DNA of 51,786 nt from CAYRWM01 sp964428055 (GCA_964428055.1 CAYRWM010000009.1:1-51786), one strand, 5' to 3'. Shown: positions 43,549 to 51,786, counted from the stretch's first letter. Made by a program: numbers and translations. Notes: generated by a model not told the origin, from the sequence alone.

Positions 43549-45939
43549 TTATCTCAGCTTTGCGCCGTATTCCCTTTCGAGAGTGCGCAGTATCTTCGAG
43601 AAAGCAGCGTCCGTCTCCTCATCTGTGAGAGTCCTGTCGTCCGCTCTGAAGACCATCCTGTAGGCAAGGCTCTTCTTACCCTCGCCCAGCTGATCGCTCC
43701 TGTACACATCGAACAGTTCAGCGGATTCGAGTTTCTTGCCGCCCGACGCTTTTATTGTTGCCAGGACATCGCCAGCTCCGGTATCGTCATCTACTATAAC
43801 GGCGATATCTCTCTCTGAAGCCGGGAACTTGGGCAGTTCGGCAAATCTCATTGACTCCCTGTCATCGAGTTTCTCGACATTCGCCAGATACAGATAAGCG
43901 ATATATACGGGATGAGGTATATCGTATCTTTCGAGCACTTCCTCGGCAACCTGTCCTATGCGCCCTATCTCGAACTTGCCTACGAACATAGCAGCGCTGC
44001 GGCCGGGATGCAGGTACGGAACAGAGCATCTTGTGCATTTGAGAGATTTTCCGGAAAACAGCGATACGGCATTCTCTAAGACGCCTTTGAGCGTATAGAA
44101 GTCCTCATCCTTACCGGCGCATGCCAGAATGACCGCGGGCTTTTCGATAACGGGAGCGTTCACGCTCGCATCATCATTGGGGAAGTATGTCTTACCCAGC
44201 TCATACAGCCTTAAGTCATTGTTCTTCCTGGCCATATTTAAGGAGACTACCTTGAGCATATCGGATACGAGGTTGGTCCTCATATATGCTGTGTCGTCAC
44301 CCAGAGGATTCCTTATCTTTATACTCTCGGGCATCTCAAGTCCGAGTTTTGTGCTGTCCTGCTCACCTGCAAACGAGTACGTCACGCACTCGCAGAAGCC
44401 TGTAGCACTGAGATAACCGCGAAGTGCATCCTTGGCAACCTCAAGCCTGCTCATAAGGGTAGAGTTTCTGTTGCCCGACCTGAGCTCAGTTGAGGGGATG
44501 TTGTCATATCCGTACATCCTCGCGACTTCCTCGGCTATATCCGCAGGTATGGTCAGATCTGTCCTCTCCTGCGGAACTTCGCAGATGAGAAGCGTGCCTT
44601 CAGCTTCAGTCGCGATACCGACCATGTTTAAGTACTTTATCATGTCCTCTTTCGGGATATCAGTTCCCAGAAGACCGTTTATGTAATCGCTGTCGGCCTT
44701 GACGACAGTCTTTTCCGTATCGGCATTGTTGATGTCGACCATGCCGCCGACGACCTCACCGCATCCGAGCTCGCATACGAGATGGAGCGCACGCTTTAAG
44801 GCAAATTCGGCTGTGGCCGGCGCCACGCCCTTGGAAAATCTCATAGATGACTCGGTTGAAAGCCCCAGCGCCCTTGAAGTCTGTCTTATATTGCCGTAGT
44901 TGAAGTTGGCGCTCTCGAATATGATGGTCTTTGTGTCATCCTTAATCTCGGAATTCTGACCGCCCATAACGCCCGCTATGCCGATGGGCTTCATTCCGTC
45001 GCATATCATGAGCATGGAGGTATTGAGTTCCCTCTCCTTGTCATCGAGAGTTGTTATCTTTTCGCCTTCCTCGGCGTTTCTGACTATTATCTTCGATCCG
45101 CCGATATCGGAAGCATCGAAAGCGTGCATGGGCTGACCTGTCTCTATCATCACAAAGTTCGTGATATCGACTATGTTGTTTATAGCACGGATGCCGGCTT
45201 CCCTGAGTCTCTTCTTCATCCACTCGGGCGACTCGGCGATCCTTATGTCCTTAACAGCCGCGGCCATGTATCTCGGGCAGCTTTCCGTGTTTCTGACTTC
45301 CACAGAGATATAATCCGAAACATCCTCACTGTTTGCGGCAAATGAAGTATCCGGCTCTTTGAAAGCGCTGCCGGTAGCGGCTGCCGCCTCTTTGGCTATG
45401 CCTATCATAGAGAGGCAGTCGGGTCTGTTCGCGCCTATCTCAAACTCTATCACGCTTCCGCCGATACCGAGGTATTCTCTTATATCCTGACCTGCAGGCG
45501 CATTCTCATCAAGAATATAGATACCGTTAACGTCGCTTCCTGGGTATTCTTCGGCGTCAAGGCAGAGTTCCTCGCCCGAGCAGAGCATGCCGTAGGACTC
45601 AACGCCTCTCAGCTTGCCCTTCTTGATAGTCATGCCGCAGGGAAGGTTTGCGCCCACGAGCGCAGCGGGTACTTTCGCGCCCTCGAAAACGTTCGTAGCC
45701 CCCGTAACTATCTGAACGGGTTCGTCCTTTCCTATATCGATCGTGCATATCTGCAGCCTGTCTGCATCGGGATGCTTTTCCAGACGGTCTATCCTTCCGA
45801 CGACGACGTTTGTGATATCGGCTCCTATCTCGCGTATGCCTTCCACGCCGTTGCCCGTCATTATCATCTTCTCAGCGAGCTCTTCAGGCGTTTCTTTTAT
45901 ATCCACATAATCCTTAAGCCATGTGTATGATGCCAGCAT
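43549..45939 (-). CDS. pheT: phenylalanyl-tRNA synthetase beta chain
   Basis: 796 residues, full length. The N-terminal MLASYTWLKDYVDI leads to an OB-type tRNA-binding domain (about 40-150), B3/4 editing domain (about 210-380, with AFDASDIGG), B5 (about 400-470), a catalytic-like core, and the FDX-ACB anticodon domain at the end (from about 705, FPASERDIAVIVDDD). It pairs with PheS as an alpha2-beta2 enzyme. GGGAGGTGA precedes the ATG, 13 bases after pheS. Confidence 0.97.
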   Translation of the reverse strand: MLASYTWLKDYVDIKETPEELAEKMIMTGNGVEGIREIGADITNVVVGRIDRLEKHPDADRLQICTIDIGKDEPVQIVTGATNVFEGAKVPAALVGANLPCGMTIKKGKLRGVESYGMLCSGEELCLDAEEYPGSDVNGIYILDENAPAGQDIREYLGIGGSVIEFEIGANRPDCLSMIGIAKEAAAATGSAFKEPDTSFAANSEDVSDYISVEVRNTESCPRYMAAAVKDIRIAESPEWMKKRLREAGIRAINNIVDITNFVMIETGQPMHAFDASDIGGSKIIVRNAEEGEKITTLDDKERELNTSMLMICDGMKPIGIAGVMGGQNSEIKDDTKTIIFESANFNYGNIRQTSRALGLSTESSMRFSKGVAPATAEFALKRALHLVCELGCGEVVGGMVDINNADTEKTVVKADSDYINGLLGTDIPKEDMIKYLNMVGIATEAEGTLLICEVPQERTDLTIPADIAEEVARMYGYDNIPSTELRSGNRNSTLMSRLEVAKDALRGYLSATGFCECVTYSFAGEQDSTKLGLEMPESIKIRNPLGDDTAYMRTNLVSDMLKVVSLNMARKNNDLRLYELGKTYFPNDDASVNAPVIEKPAVILACAGKDEDFYTLKGVLENAVSLFSGKSLKCTRCSVPYLHPGRSAAMFVGKFEIGRIGQVAEEVLERYDIPHPVYIAYLYLANVEKLDDRESMRFAELPKFPASERDIAVIVDDDTGAGDVLATIKASGGKKLESAELFDVYRSDQLGEGKKSLAYRMVFRADDRTLTDEETDAAFSKILRTLEREYGAKLR

Positions 45940-45952
45940 TTACGTCACCTCC

Positions 45953-46975
45953 CTACCTGAACTGCTTCAAGAAACGTACATCGTTCTCGTAGAGCAGTCT
46001 TATGTCAGTGATCCCGTACTTGATGTTGCACAGTCTGTCGAGACCCAGACCGAAAGCGAATCCGGTATATACTTCAGGGTCTATGCCGCACATGGTAAGG
46101 ACCTTGGGATTGACCATTCCGCATCCGAGCACTTCTATCATGCCGTCACCCTTGCATGCGGGGCAGCCTTTGCCGCCGCATATAGAGCATGTTGCGTCGA
46201 CTTCCGCGCTGGGCTCGGTGAACGGGAAGAATCCCGGACGGAACTTGGTCGTGGTCTTTTCGCCGTAAAGACGCTTAAGGAACGTGTTTATCGTGCCCTT
46301 AAGATCGGCGAACGTTATGCCCTTGTCGATGACGAGACCTTCCACCTGGTTGAACACCGGTGAATGCGTCGCGTCAACATCATCGCATCTGTACACTCTT
46401 CCCGGACAGATCATCTTGATCGGAGGCTTCTGCTTCAGCATCGTCCTTACCTGAACGGGTGATGTGTGTGTCCTGAGAACAACGTCATCCGACACATAGA
46501 AAGTATCCTGCTCATCCCTCGCCGGATGATCCTTGGGGATGTTCAGCATCTCGAAATTGTATTTGTCAAACTCGACCTCGGGGCCTTCTTCCACGGCAAA
46601 TCCCATAGAAACGAATATTTTCCTGACTTCGAGGTAAGTCTTTGTAAGGGGATGAAGACTGCCCAGAGGCGATGCCTTTCCGGGAAGAGTAACATCTATC
46701 TTCTCCTCTTCCAGTCTCAGCGCCTTCTCTCTCTCTTTTATCGTACCGATGGCTTTTTCAAAACTCCCCTCGATATCGGAACGAAGATCGTTTATCATCT
46801 TGCCCATAGCGGCTCTGTCTTCAGGTTTCGCCGAACCGATCAGCTTCATAAGACCTGTGACTTCGCCCTTTTTCCCGAGGAACTTCACTTTGAGATCCTT
46901 TAAGGCCTGCATATCGCTGATGCCTTCAAGTTCCTTTAAGGCTATCTTTCTGATCTCATCTATCTTTTCTATCAT
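45953..46975 (-). CDS. pheS: phenylalanyl-tRNA synthetase alpha chain
   Basis: 340 residues. An N-terminal coiled coil (about 1-85) and class II catalytic core: motif 2 in CPGRVYRCDDVDATHSPVF, the phenylalanine-binding FRPGFFPFTEPSAEV, and motif 3 GLGLDRLCNIKYGI. The cluster CSICGGKGCPACKGDG is usual for this family. The ATG overlaps the TGA of the RNA methyltransferase by four bases (ATGA), so the three genes are one transcript. No T-box was seen upstream. Confidence 0.97.
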   Translation of the reverse strand: MIEKIDEIRKIALKELEGISDMQALKDLKVKFLGKKGEVTGLMKLIGSAKPEDRAAMGKMINDLRSDIEGSFEKAIGTIKEREKALRLEEEKIDVTLPGKASPLGSLHPLTKTYLEVRKIFVSMGFAVEEGPEVEFDKYNFEMLNIPKDHPARDEQDTFYVSDDVVLRTHTSPVQVRTMLKQKPPIKMICPGRVYRCDDVDATHSPVFNQVEGLVIDKGITFADLKGTINTFLKRLYGEKTTTKFRPGFFPFTEPSAEVDATCSICGGKGCPACKGDGMIEVLGCGMVNPKVLTMCGIDPEVYTGFAFGLGLDRLCNIKYGITDIRLLYENDVRFLKQFR

Positions 46976-47721
46976 AAGTTAAAACTCCTAATGCTCTCCG
47001 CGGCTCTGTACAGCATGAGGCCTGCGGCTACGCCCGCGTTCAGGCTCTCCGCTCTGCCGTATATAGGTATCCTGTACTTAAAGCCGCACAAATCCGCTAT
47101 ATCATCGCTGACTCCGCGCGACTCGTTGCCTATGACCACGCATATATCATCATCCTTCGGAAACTCACTGTCTCCTTTAAGGTGTCCGCAGACACAGCTG
47201 CCGCTTTTCCCGAATTCCTTAAGGTACGTTTCAAGGTCCTGTGTCACCACCGGCAGATGGAACACACTCCCCATGGAGCACCTCACGGACTTGGGACCGA
47301 AAGCGTCAGCGCATCCTTCGGAAAGTATTACGCAGGAAGCTCCGGCGGCATCCGCGCTCCTGATTATGCTCCCGACGTTCGTCGGATCGGAAACGTCATC
47401 AAGCACCACCGTGAGCCCTGAAAAAACCGGAGCACTCTCTTTTTTCTCAACGACTGCAACTACGCCCTGCGGCGTCTTAGCGTCGGACAGAGCTTCTATG
47501 ACCTCGTCCGTAACAACCGTGACAATCCCCGGATCCACGCTGAGATCATTTATGAGGCTTTCATCGCTCAAGAGGACCTCTCTTACGGTAAAACCGCTTT
47601 TGAGCGCTTCTCTCACGCATTTTACGCCTTCCGCCATAAAGCATCCGGCCTCATCACGTCCCCTGCGCCTCTCAAGCTTCTTCAGCTCCTTTATATGCTC
47701 GTTCTTCCTGCTTGTGATCAT
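46972..47721 (-). CDS. TrmH/SpoU-family RNA 2'-O-methyltransferase
   Basis: 249 residues. An N-terminal substrate-binding part (to about 95) and a knotted SPOUT domain with the family motifs DVSDPTNVGSIIRSADAAG, VVIGNESRGVSDDI and RIPIYGRAESLNAGVAAGLM. It methylates a ribose in rRNA or tRNA, probably 23S rRNA like RlmB and its relatives; the exact site is not readable. GGAG lies 11 bases before the ATG. It is encoded just after rplT and ahead of pheS, beyond a terminator that may allow partial readthrough. Confidence 0.93.
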   Translation of the reverse strand: MITSRKNEHIKELKKLERRRGRDEAGCFMAEGVKCVREALKSGFTVREVLLSDESLINDLSVDPGIVTVVTDEVIEALSDAKTPQGVVAVVEKKESAPVFSGLTVVLDDVSDPTNVGSIIRSADAAGASCVILSEGCADAFGPKSVRCSMGSVFHLPVVTQDLETYLKEFGKSGSCVCGHLKGDSEFPKDDDICVVIGNESRGVSDDIADLCGFKYRIPIYGRAESLNAGVAAGLMLYRAAESIRSFNL

Positions 47722-47736
47722 ATACTTAAATACTCC

Positions 47737-47757
47737 AAAACCCCACCTTTGGTGGGG
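47737..47757 (-). terminator. terminator of infC-rpmI-rplT
   Basis: A 7-bp GC-rich stem (CCCCACC / GGTGGGG) with a 3-base loop AAA, then TTTTGG. The short T-run may permit readthrough into the methyltransferase gene, for which no separate promoter was found. Confidence 0.8.
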
Positions 47758-47766
47758 CTTTAAGGA

Positions 47767-48120
47767 TTATATATTCTTCTTTGCGAGTTCCGCGAGCTTT
47801 GCGAAAGCGGGCTTGTCGTTTACAGCCATATCGGAAAGCACTTTTCTGTTAACAGCGACGCCGGCCTTCTTTAAGCCGTACATCATCTGTGAATAGCTGA
47901 TCTCGTTATTTCTGGCTTCAGCGTTTATACGGATGATCCAGAGTCTTCTGTATTCGCGCTTCTTGAGCTTACGTCCGATGTAAGCGTAGCGCATGGACTT
48001 CATAACAGCCGCTTTAGCTGTCTTGTACTGTTTTGATTTTGCTCCGAAATATCCCTTCGCGAGCTTGAATATACGTCTGCGTTTTTTATGTGAACTTACT
48101 GCTCTTTTAATCCTAGCCAT
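47767..48120 (-). CDS. rplT: 50S ribosomal protein L20
   Basis: 117 residues, the standard length. Starts MARIKRAVSSHKKRRRIFK and contains GYFGAKSKQYKTAK and RRLWIIRINAEAR, all typical. L20 binds 23S rRNA early in assembly and, in Firmicutes, represses its own operon through the leader upstream of infC. AGGAGG lies 8 bases before the ATG. Confidence 0.99.
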   Translation of the reverse strand: MARIKRAVSSHKKRRRIFKLAKGYFGAKSKQYKTAKAAVMKSMRYAYIGRKLKKREYRRLWIIRINAEARNNEISYSQMMYGLKKAGVAVNRKVLSDMAVNDKPAFAKLAELAKKNI

Positions 48121-48137
48121 AATACATTACCTCCTGA

Positions 48138-48335
48138 TCATTTGTAGGGAATAAGCTTCTTGATCTTCTTCGTCTCCTGAGCACAGATGAACGTGCCCTT
48201 ACGGAGATTTCTTTTTCTCTTCGAAGTTTTCTTATTCAGTATATGGCTCTTGTAAGCCTTCGCTCTCTTTATCTTACCGGATTTGGTAAGTTTGAATCTT
48301 TTTGCTGCGCCTCTGTGCGTCTTGATCTTAGGCAT
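48138..48335 (-). CDS. rpmI: 50S ribosomal protein L35
   Basis: 65 residues: MPKIKTHRGAAKRFKLTKSG at the start and a highly basic body, as usual. AAGGAGG before the ATG is a perfect ribosome site. Middle gene of the infC-rpmI-rplT operon. Confidence 0.99.
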   Translation of the reverse strand: MPKIKTHRGAAKRFKLTKSGKIKRAKAYKSHILNKKTSKRKRNLRKGTFICAQETKKIKKLIPYK

Positions 48336-48358
48336 ATCTAGATCCTCCTTCTTTATCT

Positions 48359-48868
48359 TTAATTCTTTGGTGATAATATCATAAACATGTTGCGGCCTTC
48401 GACCTTCGCATGCTTTTCTACTACAGCGTAATCCTGTATCATCTCATAGAACTCATCCATAACGGTAAGTCCCTGATCCGTATGAGCGAGCTGTCTGCCC
48501 TTGAACCTTATGGATACCTTTACCTTGTCACCGTTCTTAAGGAACTTGATGACGTTCTTGGCCTTGACCTGCATGTCATGCGTGTCAATAGTAGCCGAAA
48601 GACGCATCTCTTTAATCTCGATGACCTTCTGGTTCTTTCTGGCTTCCTTCAGTTTCTTGCCCTGCTCGAACTTGTACTTGCCGTAGTCCATTATCTTACA
48701 GACCGGCGGCTTTGCCTTCGGTGAAATGTTCACCAGGTCAAGATCCTGCTCGACCGCCATCTCGAGCGCGGCCGCAGAGGACATTATACCCAGCTGTTCG
48801 CCGTTTTCCGAGATCACACGGACTTCATCTTCGCGTATTTGCTCATTTATGAGCAGATCGTTAGCTAT
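48359..48868 (-). CDS. infC: translation initiation factor IF-3, probably with an ATA start
   Basis: About 169 residues. N-terminal domain ANDLLINEQIREDEVRVI, linker, and C-terminal domain ending MFMILSPKN. No ATG is in frame near the start. TTG 48874 is only 2 bases from GGAGG, whereas ATA 48868 is 8 bases away, the ideal spacing. infC is the classic gene with AUU/AUC/AUA starts, used for self-control because IF-3 rejects such codons, so ATA is preferred. First gene of the ribosomal operon. Confidence 0.95.
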   Translation of the reverse strand: MANDLLINEQIREDEVRVISENGEQLGIMSSAAALEMAVEQDLDLVNISPKAKPPVCKIMDYGKYKFEQGKKLKEARKNQKVIEIKEMRLSATIDTHDMQVKAKNVIKFLKNGDKVKVSIRFKGRQLAHTDQGLTVMDEFYEMIQDYAVVEKHAKVEGRNMFMILSPKN

Positions 48869-49011
48869 TGTCAATCCCTCCCTTATTCAATAAGACAAAC
48901 AAAAAATACGGGCGCAAAAAACCCGTATCCAAAAGAATTAACGATCCTATTGACACTGCCTGGCAGCCTTAAGCGCCGGCAGGTGAGAAACGGGTGTTTC
49001 TGCTTTCTGCA
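48869..49011 (-). ncRNA. L20-type leader with attenuator of infC-rpmI-rplT
   Basis: A leader of about 140 bases. It contains an intrinsic terminator at 48899-48928 (ATACGGG, 9 bases, CCCGTAT, then TTTTTTG) right before the infC ribosome site. An upstream ACCCGT (48990-48995) can pair with the ACGGGT of the terminator arm (48921-48926), giving an alternative fold. The CTGCC/GGCAG elements between them can also pair. The layout fits the known L20 leader class, in which L20 favours termination. Confidence 0.75.
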
Positions 49012-49017
49012 CGATTT

Positions 49018-49046
49018 ATATTACTATACGGCTTACTACATGTCAA
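49018..49046 (-). promoter_or_regulatory. promoter of infC-rpmI-rplT
   Basis: Minus strand: TTGACA, 17 bases, TAATAT. The -35 is a perfect consensus. Confidence 0.75.
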
Positions 49047-49077
49047 CACATTTTCGTTTTTAGCCTTTTTTACTTTT

Positions 49078-49115
49078 TAATAATATACCGCAACTCAGCG
49101 CTCCTAAGCTGCGGT
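49078..49115 (-). terminator. terminator of thrS
   Basis: A 12-bp stem with two G·T pairs (ACCGCAGCTTAG / CTGAGTTGCGGT) and a 5-base loop, followed by an AT-rich but poor T-run (ATATTATT). Confidence 0.6.
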
Positions 49116-49150
49116 CTGCACTTATAGTTTATGGTTCTGCAGCCAGCCCA

Positions 49151-50896
49151 TCAGAATATGACTTTGTCAGCATCTTCCCTGACAACCATCTCTGTGAACT
49201 CGTCGCCGTCCATATTGCCTATCTCACCTTCGCCCCTGCGCCTTACTGCAAAGGTTCCGTCCTCGACCTCCTTGTCGCCTGCAACGAGCATATAGGGTAT
49301 GCGTTCGTTTCTGGCTTCTCTGATCTTATATCCGAGTTTTTCGTTGCTGTCATCAACAGTCGCTCTAATGCCGAACATCCTGAGTTTCTCGGCAAACGCC
49401 CTGCAGTAACCGGCAGCCCTGTCCGTAACGGACAGTATCCTTACCTGTTCGCTCATCATCCAGAGCGGCAGTGCTCCCGCATATTTCTCTATGAGCATCG
49501 CGAGAGTCCTCTCGTAACAGCCGAGAGATGACCTGTGTATTATCATAGGTCTCTGCTTTGCTCCGTCGGCATCGATATAGTACATGTCGAAGAGATTTGC
49601 ATTGTACGGATCGATCTGTACAGTTATGACCGTATCTTCCTTGCCGAATACGTTCTTGAACTGAATATCGAGCTTCGGACCGTAGAACGCCGCTTCGCCG
49701 TCCGCCTCGGTATAATCAATATCAAGATGATCGAGTATGCGGCGCATGAGGTCCTGAGTATCTTCCCACGTCTTCTCATCGCCGATGTACTTATCCCTGT
49801 TGTTGGGATCCCATTTAGAGAGTCTGTAAGTAACATCATTCTGTATGCCGAGGCATGTCATGACATATTTGATAAGATCGACAACGCCTCTGAACTCGTC
49901 CTCAAGTTGCTCGGGAGTCAAAATGAGATGGCCCTCGGACAGAGTGAACTGTCTGACCCTTATCAGACCGTGCATCTCGCCTGAAGCCTCATTTCTGAAC
50001 AGTGTCGACGTCTCGTTGTATCTTATCGGCAGATCCTTATATGAATGGTGACCGGCCTTATATATCATATACTGGAAGGGGCACGTCATGGGACGGAGAG
50101 CCAGCACTTCGTCGTCCTTTTCCTCGTCACCCAGCACGAACATGCCGTCCTTGTAGTGATCCCAGTGACCGGATATCTTGTAAAGATCATTTTTAGCCAT
50201 GTAGGGCGTCTTTGTCATCTGGTATCCCCTGCGTTCCTCTTCATCCTCTATGAAGCGCTGGAGTATCTGAATGACCTTGGCACCCTTGGGCATTATGAGA
50301 GGCAGGCCCTGTCCTACGACGGGACTTGTCGTAAAGTATCCGAGTTCGCGGCCGAGCTTGTTGTGGTCTCTCTCCTCCGCATCCTTTCTGGCAGCGATAT
50401 ACGCATCAAGGTCTTCCCTTGATTCAAAAGCGGTACCGTAAATCCTCTGGAGCATAGCCTTGTTCTCGTCGCCTCTCCAGTATGCGCCGGATGTACGCAG
50501 GAGTTTGAAGGCCTTTATCTTTCCGGTATGCTCAACATGAGGACCCGCACAGAGATCCGTAAAATCTCCCTGCCTGTAGAAAGATATAACGGCGTCTTTC
50601 GGAAGGTCATTTATGAGCTCAACCTTGTACGGCTCGTCAGCCATGAGCTTTAAGGCCTCATCTCTCGGGAGTTCGAATCTCTCAACCTTAAGGTTCTGCT
50701 TTATTATCCTAGACATCTCCTTTTCGATCTTCCTCAAGTCCTCGCTGGTGAACGGGGTCGCAACATCGAAATCATAATAGAACCCGTCATCAATGGACGG
50801 CCCTATCGCAAGTTTTGCCTCGGGGAATAACTTCTTTACGGCCTGCGCCATAACATGTGAAGCTGTATGTCTTAAAGTTGATAGTTCAATACCCAT
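49151..50896 (-). CDS. thrS: threonyl-tRNA synthetase lacking the TGS domain
   Basis: 581 residues, about 60 fewer than usual. The N-terminal TGS domain is absent: the protein starts MGIELSTLRHTASHVMAQAV, directly at the editing domain with its HxxxH metal site (HTASH) and CAGPH. The class II core follows, with zinc ligands in RPMTCPF, EMHGLIRVRQF and IIHRSSLGCYER, and the anticodon-binding domain at the end (about 485-575). GAGG lies 7 bases before the ATG. The true start cannot be further upstream because the promoter lies at 50932-50960. The leader is only about 30 bases, so there is no room for the T-box that often controls this gene. Confidence 0.96.
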   Translation of the reverse strand: MGIELSTLRHTASHVMAQAVKKLFPEAKLAIGPSIDDGFYYDFDVATPFTSEDLRKIEKEMSRIIKQNLKVERFELPRDEALKLMADEPYKVELINDLPKDAVISFYRQGDFTDLCAGPHVEHTGKIKAFKLLRTSGAYWRGDENKAMLQRIYGTAFESREDLDAYIAARKDAEERDHNKLGRELGYFTTSPVVGQGLPLIMPKGAKVIQILQRFIEDEEERRGYQMTKTPYMAKNDLYKISGHWDHYKDGMFVLGDEEKDDEVLALRPMTCPFQYMIYKAGHHSYKDLPIRYNETSTLFRNEASGEMHGLIRVRQFTLSEGHLILTPEQLEDEFRGVVDLIKYVMTCLGIQNDVTYRLSKWDPNNRDKYIGDEKTWEDTQDLMRRILDHLDIDYTEADGEAAFYGPKLDIQFKNVFGKEDTVITVQIDPYNANLFDMYYIDADGAKQRPMIIHRSSLGCYERTLAMLIEKYAGALPLWMMSEQVRILSVTDRAAGYCRAFAEKLRMFGIRATVDDSNEKLGYKIREARNERIPYMLVAGDKEVEDGTFAVRRRGEGEIGNMDGDEFTEMVVREDADKVIF

Positions 50897-50931
50897 TTTT
50901 AAACCTCGTTTTGTTTTAATAAGTACAAAAA

Positions 50932-50960
50932 ATTATAGTTTAGGCGGACTGAAAAGTCAA
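50932..50960 (-). promoter_or_regulatory. promoter of thrS
   Basis: Minus strand: TTGACT, 17 bases, TATAAT. Its -35 lies in the loop of the upstream gene's terminator hairpin. Confidence 0.8.
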
Positions 50961-50966
50961 TCCGCC
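50943..50966 (-). terminator. terminator of the PHP gene
   Basis: A 6-bp stem (GGCGGA / TCCGCC) with a 12-base loop, 10 bases after the stop, followed by TAAACTATAATTTTTTG. The late T-run makes it moderate. Confidence 0.6.
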
Positions 50967-50975
50967 CGCAAGTCT

Positions 50976-51704
50976 CTATAAATGCCCACAGTGCTGTCTG
51001 TATGTCCTTGATTTTAGATACTCCTCAAAGGACTCGATGTTTCTGTTGACAACGAGTTCCTCAGGGAACTCCTCCTCTTCGAGCACAGGCATCACTTTAG
51101 GGAAATACCCTACGTTGTACGCTATATGCGCGTCCGTTGCGACTGTGATCCTTACGTCATGCTTTTTGCACAGTCTCACGATCTTCCTGCAGTTTTCGGC
51201 TGCATGGACATCCCTGAATGAATGGTTGTTGATCTCTATTATCTTACCCATAGCCGCAGACTCTTTCACTATACGCTCGTGATCCATTTCGGCCCAGAGT
51301 CTGTCAGGATGTCCTATAACATCAACAAAATCGTTTTTAAGAGCCGTCAGAGCCGCGCATGTGTTTTCTTCAACCGTACCGGGGTCAAGCACCACATCGT
51401 GCATGGATGCTATAACAAACTCCATCTTGCTGACCATCCCGGCATCGACATCCAGATCACCGTTTAAGTTAATTATGTTGGCTTCAATGCCCTTATATAC
51501 TCTGACGCCCTCCATATACTCGGGAAAAGTGGAAACAATATCCACGCCCCACACGTTCATCGACAGAGGCATGGCGGGACCGTGATCAGCATGCACGAAA
51601 CCCTGCATGCCTTTATTTGCCGCTTCCCTCGCGTTCTCTATTACAGTTGAATACGCATGTCCGCTGAGTATTGAATGGACATGGCTGTCTATCAGTATCT
51701 TCAC
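50976..51704 (-). CDS. PHP-domain metal-dependent phosphoesterase (YcdX-like)
   Basis: 242 residues. PHP-fold metal ligands are seen in DSHVHSI, FVHADHGPA, the glutamate of KGIEANI, IASMHDV, GHPDRLW and VATDAHIA. The order and size match YcdX-type phosphatases with three metal ions. The substrate is unknown. The start is GTG 51704, after AAGGAAAA. It is monocistronic by its flanking hairpins. Confidence 0.9.
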   Translation of the reverse strand: MKILIDSHVHSILSGHAYSTVIENAREAANKGMQGFVHADHGPAMPLSMNVWGVDIVSTFPEYMEGVRVYKGIEANIINLNGDLDVDAGMVSKMEFVIASMHDVVLDPGTVEENTCAALTALKNDFVDVIGHPDRLWAEMDHERIVKESAAMGKIIEINNHSFRDVHAAENCRKIVRLCKKHDVRITVATDAHIAYNVGYFPKVMPVLEEEEFPEELVVNRNIESFEEYLKSRTYRQHCGHL

Positions 51705-51727
51705 TTAATATTTTCCTTATGCATGTC

Positions 51728-51755
51728 AAAGGTGCTGCCTTGCGGCAGCACCTTT
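51728..51755 (-). terminator. perfect hairpin upstream of the PHP gene
   Basis: A 12-bp perfect stem (AAAGGTGCTGCC / GGCAGCACCTTT) with a 4-base loop. Probably the terminator of a minus-strand gene beyond the right edge, although no T-run follows on the minus strand. The last 31 bases hold nothing else visible. Confidence 0.5.
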
Positions 51756-51786
51756 GGTTCTTATCCCTATGTCAGTGAATCTAATA

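Noticed and set aside
46100..46200. four-cysteine cluster in PheS as a novel zinc insert
   Set aside because: This CxxC pair is common in bacterial PheS.
46991..47896. 301-codon plus-strand open frame
   Set aside because: It lies opposite the SpoU methyltransferase gene and the end of rplT; it has no domain motif or ribosome site.
50897..50975. T-box leader before thrS
   Set aside because: Only about 30 bases lie between the promoter and the start codon; no specifier or T-box sequence is present.

Overview
The window is 51.8 kb of moderate-GC DNA that looks like a chromosome fragment of a Gram-positive anaerobe of the Clostridia, most likely Lachnospiraceae. The reasons are strong GGAGG ribosome sites, sigma-A type promoters, SLH-type cell-wall modules, BspA-like repeat proteins, ThiI without a rhodanese domain beside a NifS-type desulfurase, and an infC-rpmI-rplT operon with an L20-type leader. 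All genes but one (a TetR regulator) are on the minus strand. No tRNA, rRNA, CRISPR array, insertion sequence or phage gene was seen.

Bases 1-3950 hold the end of a surface-polysaccharide locus: a GT4 glycosyltransferase and, 17 bases downstream, a long open frame that joins a PL9-like pectate-lyase beta-helix to a second GT4 enzyme and runs off the left edge. Bases 4129-22923 form an 18.8-kb block of secreted repeat proteins. It has two BspA-like leucine-rich-repeat proteins, an SLH protein with two InlB-type repeats that ends a three-gene operon, and a 1592-residue protein with eleven InlB-type repeats around a beta-helix-like insert. All carry, or once carried, a C-terminal triple SLH-like cassette. 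Cassettes, promoters and intergenic DNA are repeated nearly base for base. One BspA-like gene has an assembly gap inside a 123-bp tandem repeat and an in-frame amber codon just before its SLH cassette.

Bases 23307-27448 are a nonulosonic (sialic-acid-like) acid operon: a short NeuB-family synthase, a CBS-plus-cupin protein, a polysaccharide pyruvyltransferase-family enzyme, and a cytidylyltransferase fused to a KdsC-like phosphatase. It probably decorates a cell-surface glycan. Next come the sulfur-transfer pair thiI and cysteine desulfurase (27516-29826), then an efflux-like unit (30014-35314): an RND/MMPL transporter, a heptad-repeat lipoprotein and a divergent TetR regulator with two matching operators over the two promoters.

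Bases 35368-39032 encode a two-component system followed by an HtrA protease, resembling the CssRS-HtrA secretion-stress arrangement. Bases 39109-51704 are housekeeping: mutS2, a U32 enzyme, pheT, pheS, an SpoU-type RNA methyltransferase, rplT, rpmI, infC with its leader, thrS without a TGS domain, and a PHP phosphoesterase.

The most unusual items are the lyase-glycosyltransferase fusion, the unusual nonulosonate operon, the amber-split BspA-like gene with its repeat-sized gap, and the lipoprotein coiled-coil partner of the MMPL pump. All domain names rest on reading motifs by eye; no database search was run.
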